Shown here: positions 33,621 through 43,540 of the stretch, piece after piece
Layout of the letters: each line of letters starts with the position of its first letter
Position numbering within the stretch: position 1 is the first letter of the stretch
Source of the DNA: Veillonellaceae bacterium
GTDB lineage: Bacteria > Bacillota > Negativicutes > Veillonellales > Dialisteraceae
DNA length: 64,000 nt
Direction: 5' to 3'
Assembly (NCBI GenBank): GCA_025992895.1
Contig: DAJPGA010000001.1
Span: 2,177,001 to 2,241,000, forward strand
Made by a program: the position numbers and the translations under genes
The notes under the pieces: generated by a model
Told to the model about the DNA's origin: nothing
What the model saw: only the letters and a program-made list of their open reading frames with translations
Database searches by the model: none

Positions 33621-35864
33621 CTAATATTCCACAATGGAATCAGTAGAATTCCAATGTTTATCAAAATGATCAGCAGCATCATTCTGCACAAAGCATTCCT
33701 TTAAAAGATCTTTAATATTTTCTATTGTATAAAGTCCTGAATCCATAAAAATGTCATTCCGCGAATGTGAATTAACATTCAACATTTTTTTCAATCCATC
33801 CACTTTCTCCAAGAAATCTTCCTCTTTAATCCGATTAAAGTTAGTATAAGTTTCTATTATACATCGAGCTATATTCATCAAAAGATAACTCTTATTATCA
33901 GGCAACGTTTCACATAAAAAGCGAAAATCCCCCCATAGTGCATCATAATTGGTCCTAATATCATCATCAGGTTTTTTTATAATTTTTATGGTTGTACCTT
34001 CAGTACCTGGTAAGAACCTTATCCTTTGCCTGCTTCCATAGCCTCTATATCCATAATTCAAATCAATGTAAAAATGTGCATTATGTGTCATTACAACTAG
34101 CACATCTTTGGATTCTTGGGCTTTTATGAATCCAATCAATGAGTTAAGTTCTTCCATAATCAGGAACTGAAAGAAATCATCGTTCGAAGTTACAGGATCA
34201 TCGAAAACAATAACCCTCTTTTGGTTAATATTATCTTTAATAATATTTCTGAGTTCTTCAATAAAATATAAAATAGCAATTACATTATGTTCTCCTGTGG
34301 ATAACTGTGTTATATCACGAATTACATTAGTACTTTTATCACGAATATTATAATAGCCTTCCCCATTTGCAACAGATTGATCTTCAATATGCACCAATTC
34401 GAAATTAACTATGGTTGAAAGCTTTTTATTGATATGCTCTGCTAATATTTTCTCATTTTTCGTTTTAGCTTCTAAATTTTTGATATCATCCTCCTTTTGT
34501 TCTATCTTCTTTTCTAATTCGTCCCTCTCTTTCTTCTTCTTTTCTATCGGCTTATGCTTTTCCTCCCTTAAGGCTCTCGCAATATTAAGCTCTTCCTCTT
34601 TTTCTTTATAATGAGACTCCTTTAATTTGTCATAAACGTAATCTAATCTTAATTTTTCTTTTGCCAGCTCGATATCCTTGTTAAGGTCAGAAGCATTATT
34701 TTCTCTTACTAAGCTATTATATCTTTTCACGAGATTCGTTAAATCACTGGGAATGCCAGCATCGATGTCAATCATTGGTTTATAGATATCTCGTTCTTTT
34801 TCCTGAACTCCTGCCCGCAAGTTCTCCAAAAAATTTTCATACTCTTTTACCAGAGTGTTAATTGCATTACATAGTCTCAATGCTTCATTACTATACTTTG
34901 GATAGAACTCTTGGCTTTTAACCTGTATTTGCTCCAATACCTTGATTTTCCGATTAATATCATTCTCAATCCCGCTTATTTCAGCCTGAAATGCCCTTAC
35001 ATCATCCGCATCAAAATAACTTTTTAACTCACCTATTGTCGCTTCTTCAATTACATGCCCACAAAAGGCACAAACATCTCCCGCCTTATGTAATTCTAGT
35101 CCTTTCCTTGCAAATTCTCTTTTTTCACTACAATCGATTCTTTGAATCACTATCTGCTCTTGCACAAATTTTTCCCTAAGTTTATTAACTTTGTCAAGCA
35201 GCTCTTTTCCATTTATAGAAATTTGAATTATCTCTGAAGCCTGTCGTTTTCCTGTCTTCGCGGTTTCCTGATATTGCTTTTTCTCGTCATCACTTAAATG
35301 TGCAGCACGTTTAATATCTTTTTCAAAATCTTTTTTGTTATATATGAGTGATGCGATACGAGGGTTATCAAGTTCCTTGATAGATTTAGCTGATTCAGTG
35401 TAGATTTTATCGATATTACGCTCCTTCCGCTCAACATCATTGTTTGCATCATTCCATTCAGTCCATAAGTTTTGGCTCCCATCTCTTGGATCAACTATGG
35501 CTCTGTTAATCTCTTCTATTTTCTTTTGTAGATTTTGTATTTCTGAGTTGAGTAACTCAACCTTTTTATCGATTTCAGTATTTTCTTCACCAAGAACAAC
35601 TGCATTTAATTTTTGGTTATCCCCCAGAATCCCTTCATAACCGTCAAATATACGACAATTAGAACCATCAGGATTATCAAAATAACACTTAATATATTCA
35701 GCAAGTGTACTTTTCCCTGTACCATTAGGGCCATATATAAAATTAACAGGTTTAAAAGAAATTTGATCATCAAGAAATATCCTTCGTTCTGATTGATTTA
35801 ATGGGATAGTTAATAATTCTTCCGTTTCATTACTTGAATGATTCTTACTATTCCTCTTCGTCAT
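33621..35864 (-). CDS. rloC: RloC-type anticodon nuclease with zinc hook
   Basis: 747 residues. ABC/SMC-like ATPase halves are split by long coiled coils. Walker A GPNGTGKS is at 45-52, a zinc-hook CAFC at 265-268, the signature LSTGEHN at 521-527, Walker B VIVFDDP at 551-557, and H594 in MTHN. The C-terminal region carries R667, E671 and H700, the spacing of the catalytic Arg-Glu-His triad of the PrrC/RloC HEPN-type nucleases. Such proteins cleave tRNA anticodons after DNA damage or phage attack. AAGGAG precedes the start. No type I restriction genes, the usual partners, are in the window. Confidence 0.8.
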   Translation of the reverse strand: MTKRNSKNHSSNETEELLTIPLNQSERRIFLDDQISFKPVNFIYGPNGTGKSTLAEYIKCYFDNPDGSNCRIFDGYEGILGDNQKLNAVVLGEENTEIDKKVELLNSEIQNLQKKIEEINRAIVDPRDGSQNLWTEWNDANNDVERKERNIDKIYTESAKSIKELDNPRIASLIYNKKDFEKDIKRAAHLSDDEKKQYQETAKTGKRQASEIIQISINGKELLDKVNKLREKFVQEQIVIQRIDCSEKREFARKGLELHKAGDVCAFCGHVIEEATIGELKSYFDADDVRAFQAEISGIENDINRKIKVLEQIQVKSQEFYPKYSNEALRLCNAINTLVKEYENFLENLRAGVQEKERDIYKPMIDIDAGIPSDLTNLVKRYNSLVRENNASDLNKDIELAKEKLRLDYVYDKLKESHYKEKEEELNIARALREEKHKPIEKKKKERDELEKKIEQKEDDIKNLEAKTKNEKILAEHINKKLSTIVNFELVHIEDQSVANGEGYYNIRDKSTNVIRDITQLSTGEHNVIAILYFIEELRNIIKDNINQKRVIVFDDPVTSNDDFFQFLIMEELNSLIGFIKAQESKDVLVVMTHNAHFYIDLNYGYRGYGSRQRIRFLPGTEGTTIKIIKKPDDDIRTNYDALWGDFRFLCETLPDNKSYLLMNIARCIIETYTNFNRIKEEDFLEKVDGLKKMLNVNSHSRNDIFMDSGLYTIENIKDLLKECFVQNDAADHFDKHWNSTDSIVEY

Positions 35865-36283
35865 AATTATTTCTCCTTAACACCGAATCATCTATCAATA
35901 CTATACCTACCAAATGCTAACACTGAAGATACCCAACATTTATACAATCATGTTTTACAAAGCAGCATCTGAAATTCCTTTAGTTTATGACAAATAAAAA
36001 CTACTTAAGCATAGAGACAATGACACTTCTGCTGAAATCCTGCTCTATAAAATTCATCTGGTCGCCCACCATCAAAGCTCTAAGCAAAAAATCCAAAGAA
36101 TTAAGTATCTAACAAATAACACATAGTTCTCCCGGACATAGGAAACATTTACGTCCTCCTTCCTAATCATCAAAACTCGTATTCTTTGACCCACATAAAA
36201 TCCGCGCAGAACAAGCTTATACAATTATTCTATCATCTTTTTATTTCTTATTCCTTGAAACAAGGATTAAGCCATCAAAAAAA
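35865..36283. other. AT-rich gap upstream of rloC, possible gene remnant
   Basis: No intact gene in about 420 bases. On the minus strand about 36001-36105 reads as a 35-residue open tail (LDFLLRALMVGDQMNFIEQD and on) ending at a stop. It could be the C-terminus of a lost gene, but I cannot identify it. Confidence 0.3.
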
Positions 36284-36320
36284 GAAGTCCACCTTCAGAC
36301 TTCATTTGAAGATGGACTTC
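36284..36320. terminator. Terminator downstream of the second acyltransferase
   Basis: GAAGTCCAcCTTCA (36284 onward) pairs with TGAAGaTGGACTTC (to 36320), flanked by A-runs and T-runs on both sides. It lies 83 bases past the stop of the minus-strand acyltransferase. Confidence 0.85.
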
Positions 36321-36402
36321 TTTTTTCCTAATCTTACTTATATTTCAATAAATATTGCTTAACACTCACCTGTCCAAAATATTATATTACCTTAATATTA
36401 TA

Positions 36403-37440
36403 TTACCTTTCACTAATCACGTCATTTTCTCCATACTTCTTCCTCATTTCAGTGATAAATGTCCTTATTGCAAGGAATATAAATGAAGCAGCAAGAACAA
36501 TGATCACACGTCTAAATGAAGTCTGCCATACATGATTAGTCTGCCAGAATTTGCGAACTATCCAGTCTAAATAATGGAATAAGAAAATTAAGAGGGAATG
36601 AATCCCCAAAATCTGAGTTGTCATTCTAACGAAAAAATTTGCAGCAAGCCCTTTAGAAATACAGCATACCACAAAAGAGCCACAAACAGCCTCAATAACA
36701 GTCAATAAGATGAAAGGGTATTGCCTAGTAGCCATCTCTATATAAAAGTGCAAATGAATACAAGTGACCCAGAAAATAGCTGCGAAAAGAAAGAGCGGAG
36801 TTTCCCATTTTTCAAAGAAATCAACATTCTCTCTCCATAGATATCCTAAATAAATGAAAAGAACAGCGACAAATGTTACATCCATATTTTGAGGAAGCCA
36901 TTTCCCCTTTAAGCCAAGTGCTATTCCAAGAAGCCCCAATGATAGGCATAAATACCTAGCATATTTCCCCGGAAATAAGACATGAATGATATCAATAATT
37001 ACTTTTGCCCAAAATAGAGAAACCAAAAACCATACCGCGCCGATTCCCGGGTGCGTTTTTACTGTTACACCAGATGCCCACCAAAGTTTTTCGGCTGTAT
37101 TAAAAGCATCTGTTGCAAGAGCCTCTGCACTAATGTTCCCCCCCCATATGAATTCAAAACATAAATTAATTAATATAACAATTATGCTTGGTATAATTAG
37201 GTGCCTCAATCCCTTAATAAAATGTCTTTTGAAATCTCCCCTTGTTTCTGCAATCTTGAGAGTATAACCTGACAACAAGAAAAATAGAGGCATATGAAAA
37301 GAAAAGATTATGTTGCGTGAATTACTTCCGAATGGCACTGTATGCCCAATAATGACCAAGATAATTGCTATCCCCTTGGCCACATCTTCCCAAGCAATTC
37401 GCCTCGGATCAATTCTAAATATCGCCTTTACACACTCCAT
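36403..37440 (-). CDS. Acyltransferase family protein (fucose 4-O-acetylase-like)
   Basis: 345 residues from the ATG at 37440, which has GGAAGGA eight bases upstream; a TTG 16 codons earlier lacks such a site. About ten membrane segments with WEDVAKGIAIILVIIGHTV and FSFHMPLFFLLSGYT, the pattern of the NolL/COG3594 branch. Likely adds acetyl groups to a surface sugar. It is the downstream neighbour of the initiating glycosyltransferase gene. Confidence 0.85.
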   Translation of the reverse strand: MECVKAIFRIDPRRIAWEDVAKGIAIILVIIGHTVPFGSNSRNIIFSFHMPLFFLLSGYTLKIAETRGDFKRHFIKGLRHLIIPSIIVILINLCFEFIWGGNISAEALATDAFNTAEKLWWASGVTVKTHPGIGAVWFLVSLFWAKVIIDIIHVLFPGKYARYLCLSLGLLGIALGLKGKWLPQNMDVTFVAVLFIYLGYLWRENVDFFEKWETPLFLFAAIFWVTCIHLHFYIEMATRQYPFILLTVIEAVCGSFVVCCISKGLAANFFVRMTTQILGIHSLLIFLFHYLDWIVRKFWQTNHVWQTSFRRVIIVLAASFIFLAIRTFITEMRKKYGENDVISER

Positions 37441-37525
37441 CAATGAATTCCTTCCCCTTAATTGCTTGCCTAGAACAAATTTTCTCAAAAGAGCCTCTGA
37501 TTATATCGTCAAAATATCCTCCGTT

Positions 37526-38980
37526 TTAATACGCTCCCTTCCCTTTTAATACGATTCCTACTGTTCTCCAAAGAAGGACGATATCAAGCCACGGTTCCCA
37601 GTTATGGACGTACCAAACGTCCATTTGGACTCGTTCGGGATAGCTGATATCGCTTCTGCCGCTGACCTGCCAGAGCCCTGTAATGCCTGGACGAACCATA
37701 TAATATTCCGCAATATACTGCTCATATCGAGGAACTTCTTTTTCCGTGATGGGTCTTGGCCCTACAAGACTCATATCACCTTTGATGACATTGATAAGCT
37801 GAGGCAGTTCATCAAGACTTGTCTTGCGAAGGAAATTTCCGATTTTTGTGATGCGGGGATCGTCTTTTAACTTATAGTATTCATTAAACTCTTTTCTCGC
37901 TTCCGGATTTTCTGCCAGAACTTTCTGAAGAACCTCATCTGCATTGACGACCATACTGCGGAATTTATAGACACTGATTGCTTTATGATTCTTTCCCACT
38001 CGCTGGCTTCTATAAACAGCAGGCCCTTTAGAATCTATTTTGACCGCTATGGCAATACCTGCTAAAACAGGCAAAAGCACAATGATGCCAATAATAGAAA
38101 GAACTACATCCAGCACTCTTTTAATCAATTGGTTAGAACGAAGTGCCAAGTTATTCTTAATTCGAAGAACCATGACCTTCTGGTCGAAGAAAGACTCTAC
38201 GCTGACGTTAGTCATCGGGACACCGACAAGATTCGGAACGACACCGATACTTTCCGTAATGGACTGTGCACGGAAAATCAAATCGGAAAGCTGATTCTGA
38301 GGGAGCCCCGGTGCAGCTATCAGTACAGATTTGACGCCTGTATTCTGGACAACCTTCTCCAGATCATCAAAACCGCCGAGAATGGGATGTGATTTTACAT
38401 ACTCCGTTTTCGGCGTATGATCTTCCAAAAAGCCTACGATACGGTAACGCATCCCTGCATCTTTTTCAAGTTCCTGGACGACAACATCTGCTGTTTCCCC
38501 CGCTCCGACAATAAGGACAGGCGTCTGGAAGAAACTCATCTTCTTCATCATTTTGCTTATGATGACACGAATAACGCAGAGAAGGCTATATGCAAGAACT
38601 CCATAAAGGATGACGAATAAACGGGAAACATCTCCGGAAACGTGTGTAAAGAACATAAGAACGACAGCAAAGACTATACCGCCCAAAGAAGCAAAAATCA
38701 GCTTTTTCGTTATTTCATACGTCAGGTATCTCCATGAATAAAGACCCTCATAAAAAATAAACGCCATGAATACTAAAGGCACCCATACATAAAGATAAGC
38801 AGGCGATACATGGAATACCGTTCTTGTTATTAGCTCATTTCTAATAAAAAGCGATAAAACACCTGCCAAAACAAGAGCCATATAATCTCCTGCCATGAAA
38901 AGAAGTCCCTGGATAAAGATGCTTCCTGTCTGTTTACCTAATTTTACTGATTCCATACCACACTGAACTTTTGAATCCAT
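37526..38980 (-). CDS. wbaP: WbaP-type undecaprenyl-phosphate sugar phosphotransferase
   Basis: 484 residues. Four to five N-terminal membrane segments (to about 125) are followed by a Rossmann-like middle domain (PVLIVGAGETADVV). A further hydrophobic helix (about 285-310) and the catalytic domain follow, with VYKFRSMV, SLDELPQLINVIKGDMSLVGPRP and RPGITGLWQVSGR. It transfers the first sugar-1-phosphate to the lipid carrier and starts the repeat unit. WbaP proteins usually use UDP-Gal, consistent with galE, but UDP-Glc or GlcNAc cannot be excluded. Confidence 0.92.
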   Translation of the reverse strand: MDSKVQCGMESVKLGKQTGSIFIQGLLFMAGDYMALVLAGVLSLFIRNELITRTVFHVSPAYLYVWVPLVFMAFIFYEGLYSWRYLTYEITKKLIFASLGGIVFAVVLMFFTHVSGDVSRLFVILYGVLAYSLLCVIRVIISKMMKKMSFFQTPVLIVGAGETADVVVQELEKDAGMRYRIVGFLEDHTPKTEYVKSHPILGGFDDLEKVVQNTGVKSVLIAAPGLPQNQLSDLIFRAQSITESIGVVPNLVGVPMTNVSVESFFDQKVMVLRIKNNLALRSNQLIKRVLDVVLSIIGIIVLLPVLAGIAIAVKIDSKGPAVYRSQRVGKNHKAISVYKFRSMVVNADEVLQKVLAENPEARKEFNEYYKLKDDPRITKIGNFLRKTSLDELPQLINVIKGDMSLVGPRPITEKEVPRYEQYIAEYYMVRPGITGLWQVSGRSDISYPERVQMDVWYVHNWEPWLDIVLLWRTVGIVLKGKGAY

Positions 38981-39034
38981 ATGATCCCCCAGATCAAATT
39001 TGTTTCGTTTTAAAATACAAATATAACAATTATA

Positions 39035-39043
39035 AGTATATCA
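39035..39043 (-). promoter_or_regulatory. Extended -10 promoter candidate for wbaP
   Basis: TGATATACT on the minus strand (TATACT at 39035-39040), 54 bases before the wbaP ATG. No clear -35. Confidence 0.4.
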
Positions 39044-39099
39044 TAGCCAAAATAACATAGCATTATGCTAAAACTACACACTAAAAATTATATAAGCCT

Positions 39100-40029
39100 C
39101 TAGTCTTCCTCTCTCACGATATAGAGCTGCCTCTTCTTTGTTTCCAGATAAATCTTTGCAATATAAAGTCCAATGACACCAAGACTCATGAGGACAAGAC
39201 CACCAAGGAGCGTAATAATGCAGACAAGAGATGGCCAACCTGCCACTGGATCGCCTTCAATCAATGCGCGAATGAAAATCAGAATAAGCGCCAGGAAAGA
39301 TACCCCGCACATAGCGATTCCAAGGACAGACGACAGGTACAGAGGAATCGTTGTATAAGCAAGAATCCCATCAACCGAATATTGGAAAAGCTTCCAAAAA
39401 GACCATTTCGTATGGCCAGCGCTTCTTTCAATATTCTCATAGGAAAGCCATTTCGTCTTAAAGCCAACCCAACTGAAGATCCCTTTAGAAAAGCGGTTAT
39501 ATTCCCCGTCCGACACGATAGCATTCACCATCTGGCGAGACATCATACGAAAGTCTCTTGCTCCATCGACAATCTGCGTTTTAGAAAGTTTATTGATGAT
39601 CTTATAAAATTGCCTGGCAAAGAAAGAGCGGATAGCAGGCTCTCCCTTCCTGGTTGTTCTCTTCGTCGCTACGCAGTCATAATCCTCGATTGGATCATGC
39701 AAGAGCCGCCACATATCCGGAAGAAGGGCTGGAGGGTCCTGAAGATCCACATCCATCGTCGCCACGTAATCCCCCTTAGCCATAGAAAGCCCTGCATAAA
39801 GTCCTGCTTCTTTTCCGAAGTTTCTGGAAAAAGAAACATAATGAACCCGGGAATCCTTCCTATGAAGATCACGAAAAATCTCTATGGTCCGGTCCGTACT
39901 TCCGTCATCAATAAAACAGAACTCCAGCTCCGCATCGATCTCATCCTCATACCGTATGACTTCATCATAAAAAGTCTGAATCGTAGCCTCCTCATTAAAA
40001 CAAGGCACCACCAATGATAACAACTGCAT
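39100..40029 (-). CDS. GtrB-like family 2 glycosyltransferase
   Basis: 309 residues from the ATG at 40029, chosen because AGGAG lies seven bases upstream; 16 extra codons exist before it. The GT-A domain has SLVVPCFNEEATI, FIDDGSTD and MDVDLQDPP (the metal-binding Asp residues). Two C-terminal membrane helices follow (about 230-300). This DPM1/GtrB architecture makes undecaprenyl-phosphate-linked glucose or a similar sugar, for later transfer outside the cell. Confidence 0.9.
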   Translation of the reverse strand: MQLLSLVVPCFNEEATIQTFYDEVIRYEDEIDAELEFCFIDDGSTDRTIEIFRDLHRKDSRVHYVSFSRNFGKEAGLYAGLSMAKGDYVATMDVDLQDPPALLPDMWRLLHDPIEDYDCVATKRTTRKGEPAIRSFFARQFYKIINKLSKTQIVDGARDFRMMSRQMVNAIVSDGEYNRFSKGIFSWVGFKTKWLSYENIERSAGHTKWSFWKLFQYSVDGILAYTTIPLYLSSVLGIAMCGVSFLALILIFIRALIEGDPVAGWPSLVCIITLLGGLVLMSLGVIGLYIAKIYLETKKRQLYIVREED

Positions 40030-40257
40030 GGCCATTCTCCTATATTTCCAAATCAGGATAAGCGCTCCTATAAACACTTCCTAATCAATCAATAAACTAT
40101 TTTCATAAGTCATGTATTTATTATAAATGCACTTCACCATACTGTCATTCTGAAAAGTGAAATAAAAGGAGATTGAATTAGATCTACTTTGATAATATCG
40201 ACAAGAATGAGTGCGGAAGGTTTTGACCTGCCCCAGCGGGGAAGAATGCTCCATGCA

Positions 40258-40281
40258 AAAGCCGCACTCTTTCGAGTGCGG
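40258..40281 (-). terminator. Terminator after the glnQ 3' remnant
   Basis: AGCCGCACTC GAAA GAGTGCGGCT on the minus strand, a perfect 10-bp stem followed by TTTTG. It lies just past a duplicated fragment of glnQ. Confidence 0.8.
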
Positions 40282-40298
40282 CTGTGGTTCAATCATTT

Positions 40299-40365
40299 TT
40301 ATTTCAGTATAGATTTCAGGAATGCTTTTGTTCTCTCACTCTTTGGGTGTTCGAAGACTTGCTCG
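40299..40365 (-). pseudogene. Duplicated 3' end of the glnQ-like ABC ATPase gene
   Basis: 67 bases match 45056-45122, the last 21 codons of the ABC ATPase ([20 protein letters not shown] and stop), with three differences. The match stops abruptly at GCTCG, where a hairpin with arms GTGAGTAAT/ATTACTCAC begins (40365-40411). It is a gene fragment without function of its own. The rest of the 40030-40495 gap holds no other gene. Confidence 0.85.
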
Positions 40366-40495
40366 TGAGTAATTCATATCACTCACTGACTGTAAAAAAC
40401 TGATTACTCACACGTTGATAATTTCCCTCTTAATCATAAGAGGCATTTGTATATTATCAGGAATTTTTCCACTTAAAGAGGCAAAATGTCTGAAA

Positions 40496-41626
40496 CTACT
40501 CATCACTACTTAATCTGCTATTATACAGACCATTTATTATTTTCAGGTATTCACTAGCTATGTGAGAACTACTATATTCCGAGGCAAACTTTTCCGCAGT
40601 AGCATCCAATTCTTCTTTAGAAGCTGGATTTTCAAAATAGTGTTCAATAGCTTTTGCTAATGCATCTGCATCATCTGCAGGTGCATAATATCTCAACAAC
40701 CCAAAGCTTACATCTTTCAAACACATCCCTTCGCTGCTAAGAACCGGAGCTTTCATTAATCCTGCCTCTATATTCCCCCTGCCAAATCCCTCAAACATTG
40801 ATGTATTTACGAACAACTCTGCCATTGAATAATATTTATACAGTTCTTCATCACTTATGTGTTGTAATATTTTTATTCTATTATCAAGACCTCTTTCTTG
40901 AATATATTGCTTTAGTACAGTAGGATCCCCATATCCGATTAAAACAAGATCATGTTCTATTTTATCTTTCAATCTGTCAAATGCTTTAACTAATGTAATT
41001 TGATTTTTCCAAGGGAAAAAGCTATTGACAGACAAAATTATTTTTCTTTTCTTCACATGCTCAGGTATAGCAGAAACTTCAACCGGATTTCCTATGATAT
41101 GCAGTCGTTCTTCCTTAATATCTTTGTATGTGTTCTTGATGTCCTCTTTTACGAATTTAGATATAGCTACAATTGCATCCGCCTTACTTAGCGAATAGCC
41201 AATACGTTTTTTCATGATATTTCTTCTTAAGCAACTAAAAGCCTCTGGATGCCAATTAAAAGGAAGATCATGCACTACCAAAACATTTTGAGCCTCTGCA
41301 CACGTTGCGGTTGAAACCTTCGTATAAGGTACTATATATACATCTAAATGAAGTTGTTCCAAAATCTTAGGTAAAAAGTAAAACTCTCGACTTAGTTTGG
41401 AAATAATAGGCATTTCCTCACATATTGCGGGAACTATCTCGAACTGAATATTATTATATTTATATAGTGAAGATATATAGTCATGCATTTTTCGAGAAGT
41501 TAAAATCACTAATTCTTTCGCATTGTTCTCAATAAGCCCATCTATTAACTGTTTAATGAATAATCCAATTCCACTATTTAAATCATTAATACTGTTAACA
41601 GACGCAAAGTTTACTCCAATTCTCAT
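40496..41626 (-). CDS. Family 4 (GT-B) glycosyltransferase
   Basis: 376 residues. The C-terminal nucleotide-sugar domain contains ILSVNSFFPWKNQITLVKAF and the E-x7-E region FEGFGRGNIEAGL. Its ATG overlaps the manC stop by four bases, so it was translated together with manC, suggesting a mannosyl- or related transferase. Because manC is broken, this gene now lies downstream of an IS and may be poorly expressed. Confidence 0.88.
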   Translation of the reverse strand: MRIGVNFASVNSINDLNSGIGLFIKQLIDGLIENNAKELVILTSRKMHDYISSLYKYNNIQFEIVPAICEEMPIISKLSREFYFLPKILEQLHLDVYIVPYTKVSTATCAEAQNVLVVHDLPFNWHPEAFSCLRRNIMKKRIGYSLSKADAIVAISKFVKEDIKNTYKDIKEERLHIIGNPVEVSAIPEHVKKRKIILSVNSFFPWKNQITLVKAFDRLKDKIEHDLVLIGYGDPTVLKQYIQERGLDNRIKILQHISDEELYKYYSMAELFVNTSMFEGFGRGNIEAGLMKAPVLSSEGMCLKDVSFGLLRYYAPADDADALAKAIEHYFENPASKEELDATAEKFASEYSSSHIASEYLKIINGLYNSRLSSDE

Positions 41627-42592
41627 TTTTTCACTCTTCCATATTTATCATCAAACCGTACAATATCATCTTCTCCAAGGTATTTCCCATTCTGCACCTC
41701 TATGATTTCGAGAGGAATTTTCCCGGGGTTCGATAAACGATGCCTGGTTCCAATTGGGATATAAGTACTTTCATTTTCTCTGAAAATAACCGTCTTATCA
41801 TCTAGTGTTAATTGCCCGGTACCATGAATGACAGTCCAATGTCCGCTGCGATGATAATGCATCTGGAGACTCAGGCTTCCTCCTGGCTTGATTGAGATTT
41901 TCTTTACTTTATATCCATCCCCTTCGGAAAGTATCGTATAACTCCCCCATGGACGATACATTGTTACATTTTCAGATACCTCTGTTCTCTTTTTGCGTTT
42001 CAGTTCATTGACCAGATCTTTAACCTTTTGCGATTCACCCTTTCGTGCAACTAAAAGAACATCAGGCGTATCGACAATCATAAGATTTTCCAGCCCAATC
42101 CCCGTGATAAGCCTCTTGTCACCAAGGATCATTGTTTGTTTGCAGTCTTCTGTTACTATATCCCCTTGAAGAACATTTCCTTCTTCATCTTCCAGCATTT
42201 CAGATATAGAATCGAAACTTCCAATGTCATTCCAATAAATGGATTTCATGGGAATAACCGCAATTCTATCAGATTTCTCGGCCACCGCATAGTCAATCGA
42301 TATATCCGGCATTTCAGAGAAATGGTTCAATGTCTCTTCAAGGCCTTTTTCTGAAATACTTTCTATTTCAGGGGCATAATTGGTTAATTCTGCTTCCATC
42401 AAACCTATTGAGAACATAAACATCCCACTGTTCCAGTAATAATTTCCCTGCTTTAGATAATTGACAGCTGTCTCTAAATCGGGCTTCTCTTTAAATGCAC
42501 TAACCTTCTTAGCTGCACCAATAGATCTGGTGCGGATTTGTTAATACAGACAAATAAATATCATAAAAAATCTAATCGTACTTTAATCTTAA

Positions 42593-43540
42593 TCATGCAG
42601 CCATTGGAGCTGCGTTGAATACTTCCATTGGAGCTAAAAGATGTAATTTGCGCTGAATGCGTTTGTTGTTGTAGAAGTAGATGTAGCCGTTGATCATGCT
42701 TACCACTGCTTTACGGCTGGTGAATTTACGTGTGTAGTAACGTTCGCGCTTCAGCATTCCCCAGAACCCTTCCATCAGACCGTTGTCTGCACAGCAGCCT
42801 ACACGGGACATGCTGTGAACCAGTCCTGCTTTTTCAACAATCTTATGGAATCCGTTGCTTGTATACTGGAATCCGCGGTCGGTATGAATCATTGGATGTT
42901 CTCCAGGATTCTCTTTAAGTGCCTTTTCCATTGTCTCAAAAGCCAGTGCAGTATTGTTCCTGTCGCCGATGACATAAGAGACAATCCGGCGATCATGGCC
43001 GTCAATAATCGCGCTTAAATATAACTTGTGCAAAACTCCATCAGCAGTTGTGTACTTGAATTCAGTGACATCCGTCATCCATCTTGCATTGGACACGCCG
43101 GCATCAAAGTCACGGTTCAGCAGGTTTTCAAAAATGTACTTTGGATCCTTTGCGTTACGAGTGCAACCATCGGTCTTGTACTTGATCACGGACTTAATAT
43201 TAAGTATCCGCATGATACGAAGAACCAGACTGTCGCTTACATTTATATTGATGTTGTCATCCTTCTTGATCCAATCGTTAATCCGGCGGTATCCCATATC
43301 CGGATATTCCTGATGGGTTTTCATGACCTCCTGTGCGACCTTTTCTCTCAGCAGTTCACGGCCGCTCTTAATATGATTCAGCCATCCGTAATAAGCTGCC
43401 CGGGAGACCTTTGAGAGTCGGCAGAGACTTTCTATGGAGATGTTGGTTTCTTCATGGACTTCTTTTATGGCTTTAAAATCTCTGAGAAGGTGAGTAAGGC
43501 TGAATCCTTCGAGGAACGCAACCTTTCCTCTATCTCCATC
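42593..43540 (-). CDS. IS3-family transposase OrfB (copy 2)
   Basis: Protein identical to OrfB of copy 1, with the same DDE residues. The -1 frame opens at the slippery run at 43540-43549; an internal ATG at 43324 leaves 243 residues. Confidence 0.92.
   Translation of the reverse strand, partial: DGDRGKVAFLEGFSLTHLLRDFKAIKEVHEETNISIESLCRLSKVSRAAYYGWLNHIKSGRELLREKVAQEVMKTHQEYPDMGYRRINDWIKKDDNININVSDSLVLRIMRILNIKSVIKYKTDGCTRNAKDPKYIFENLLNRDFDAGVSNARWMTDVTEFKYTTADGVLHKLYLSAIIDGHDRRIVSYVIGDRNNTALAFETMEKALKENPGEHPMIHTDRGFQYTSNGFHKIVEKAGLVHSMSRVGCCADNGLMEGFWGMLKRERYYTRKFTSRKAVVSMINGYIYFYNNKRIQRKLHLLAPMEVFNAAPMAA

Noticed and set aside
16331..42527. Inversion between the two IS copies having already happened
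   Set aside because: Copy 2 still has matching ATC flanks and manC halves rejoin in frame across it, so the present order is the one that existed when it inserted.
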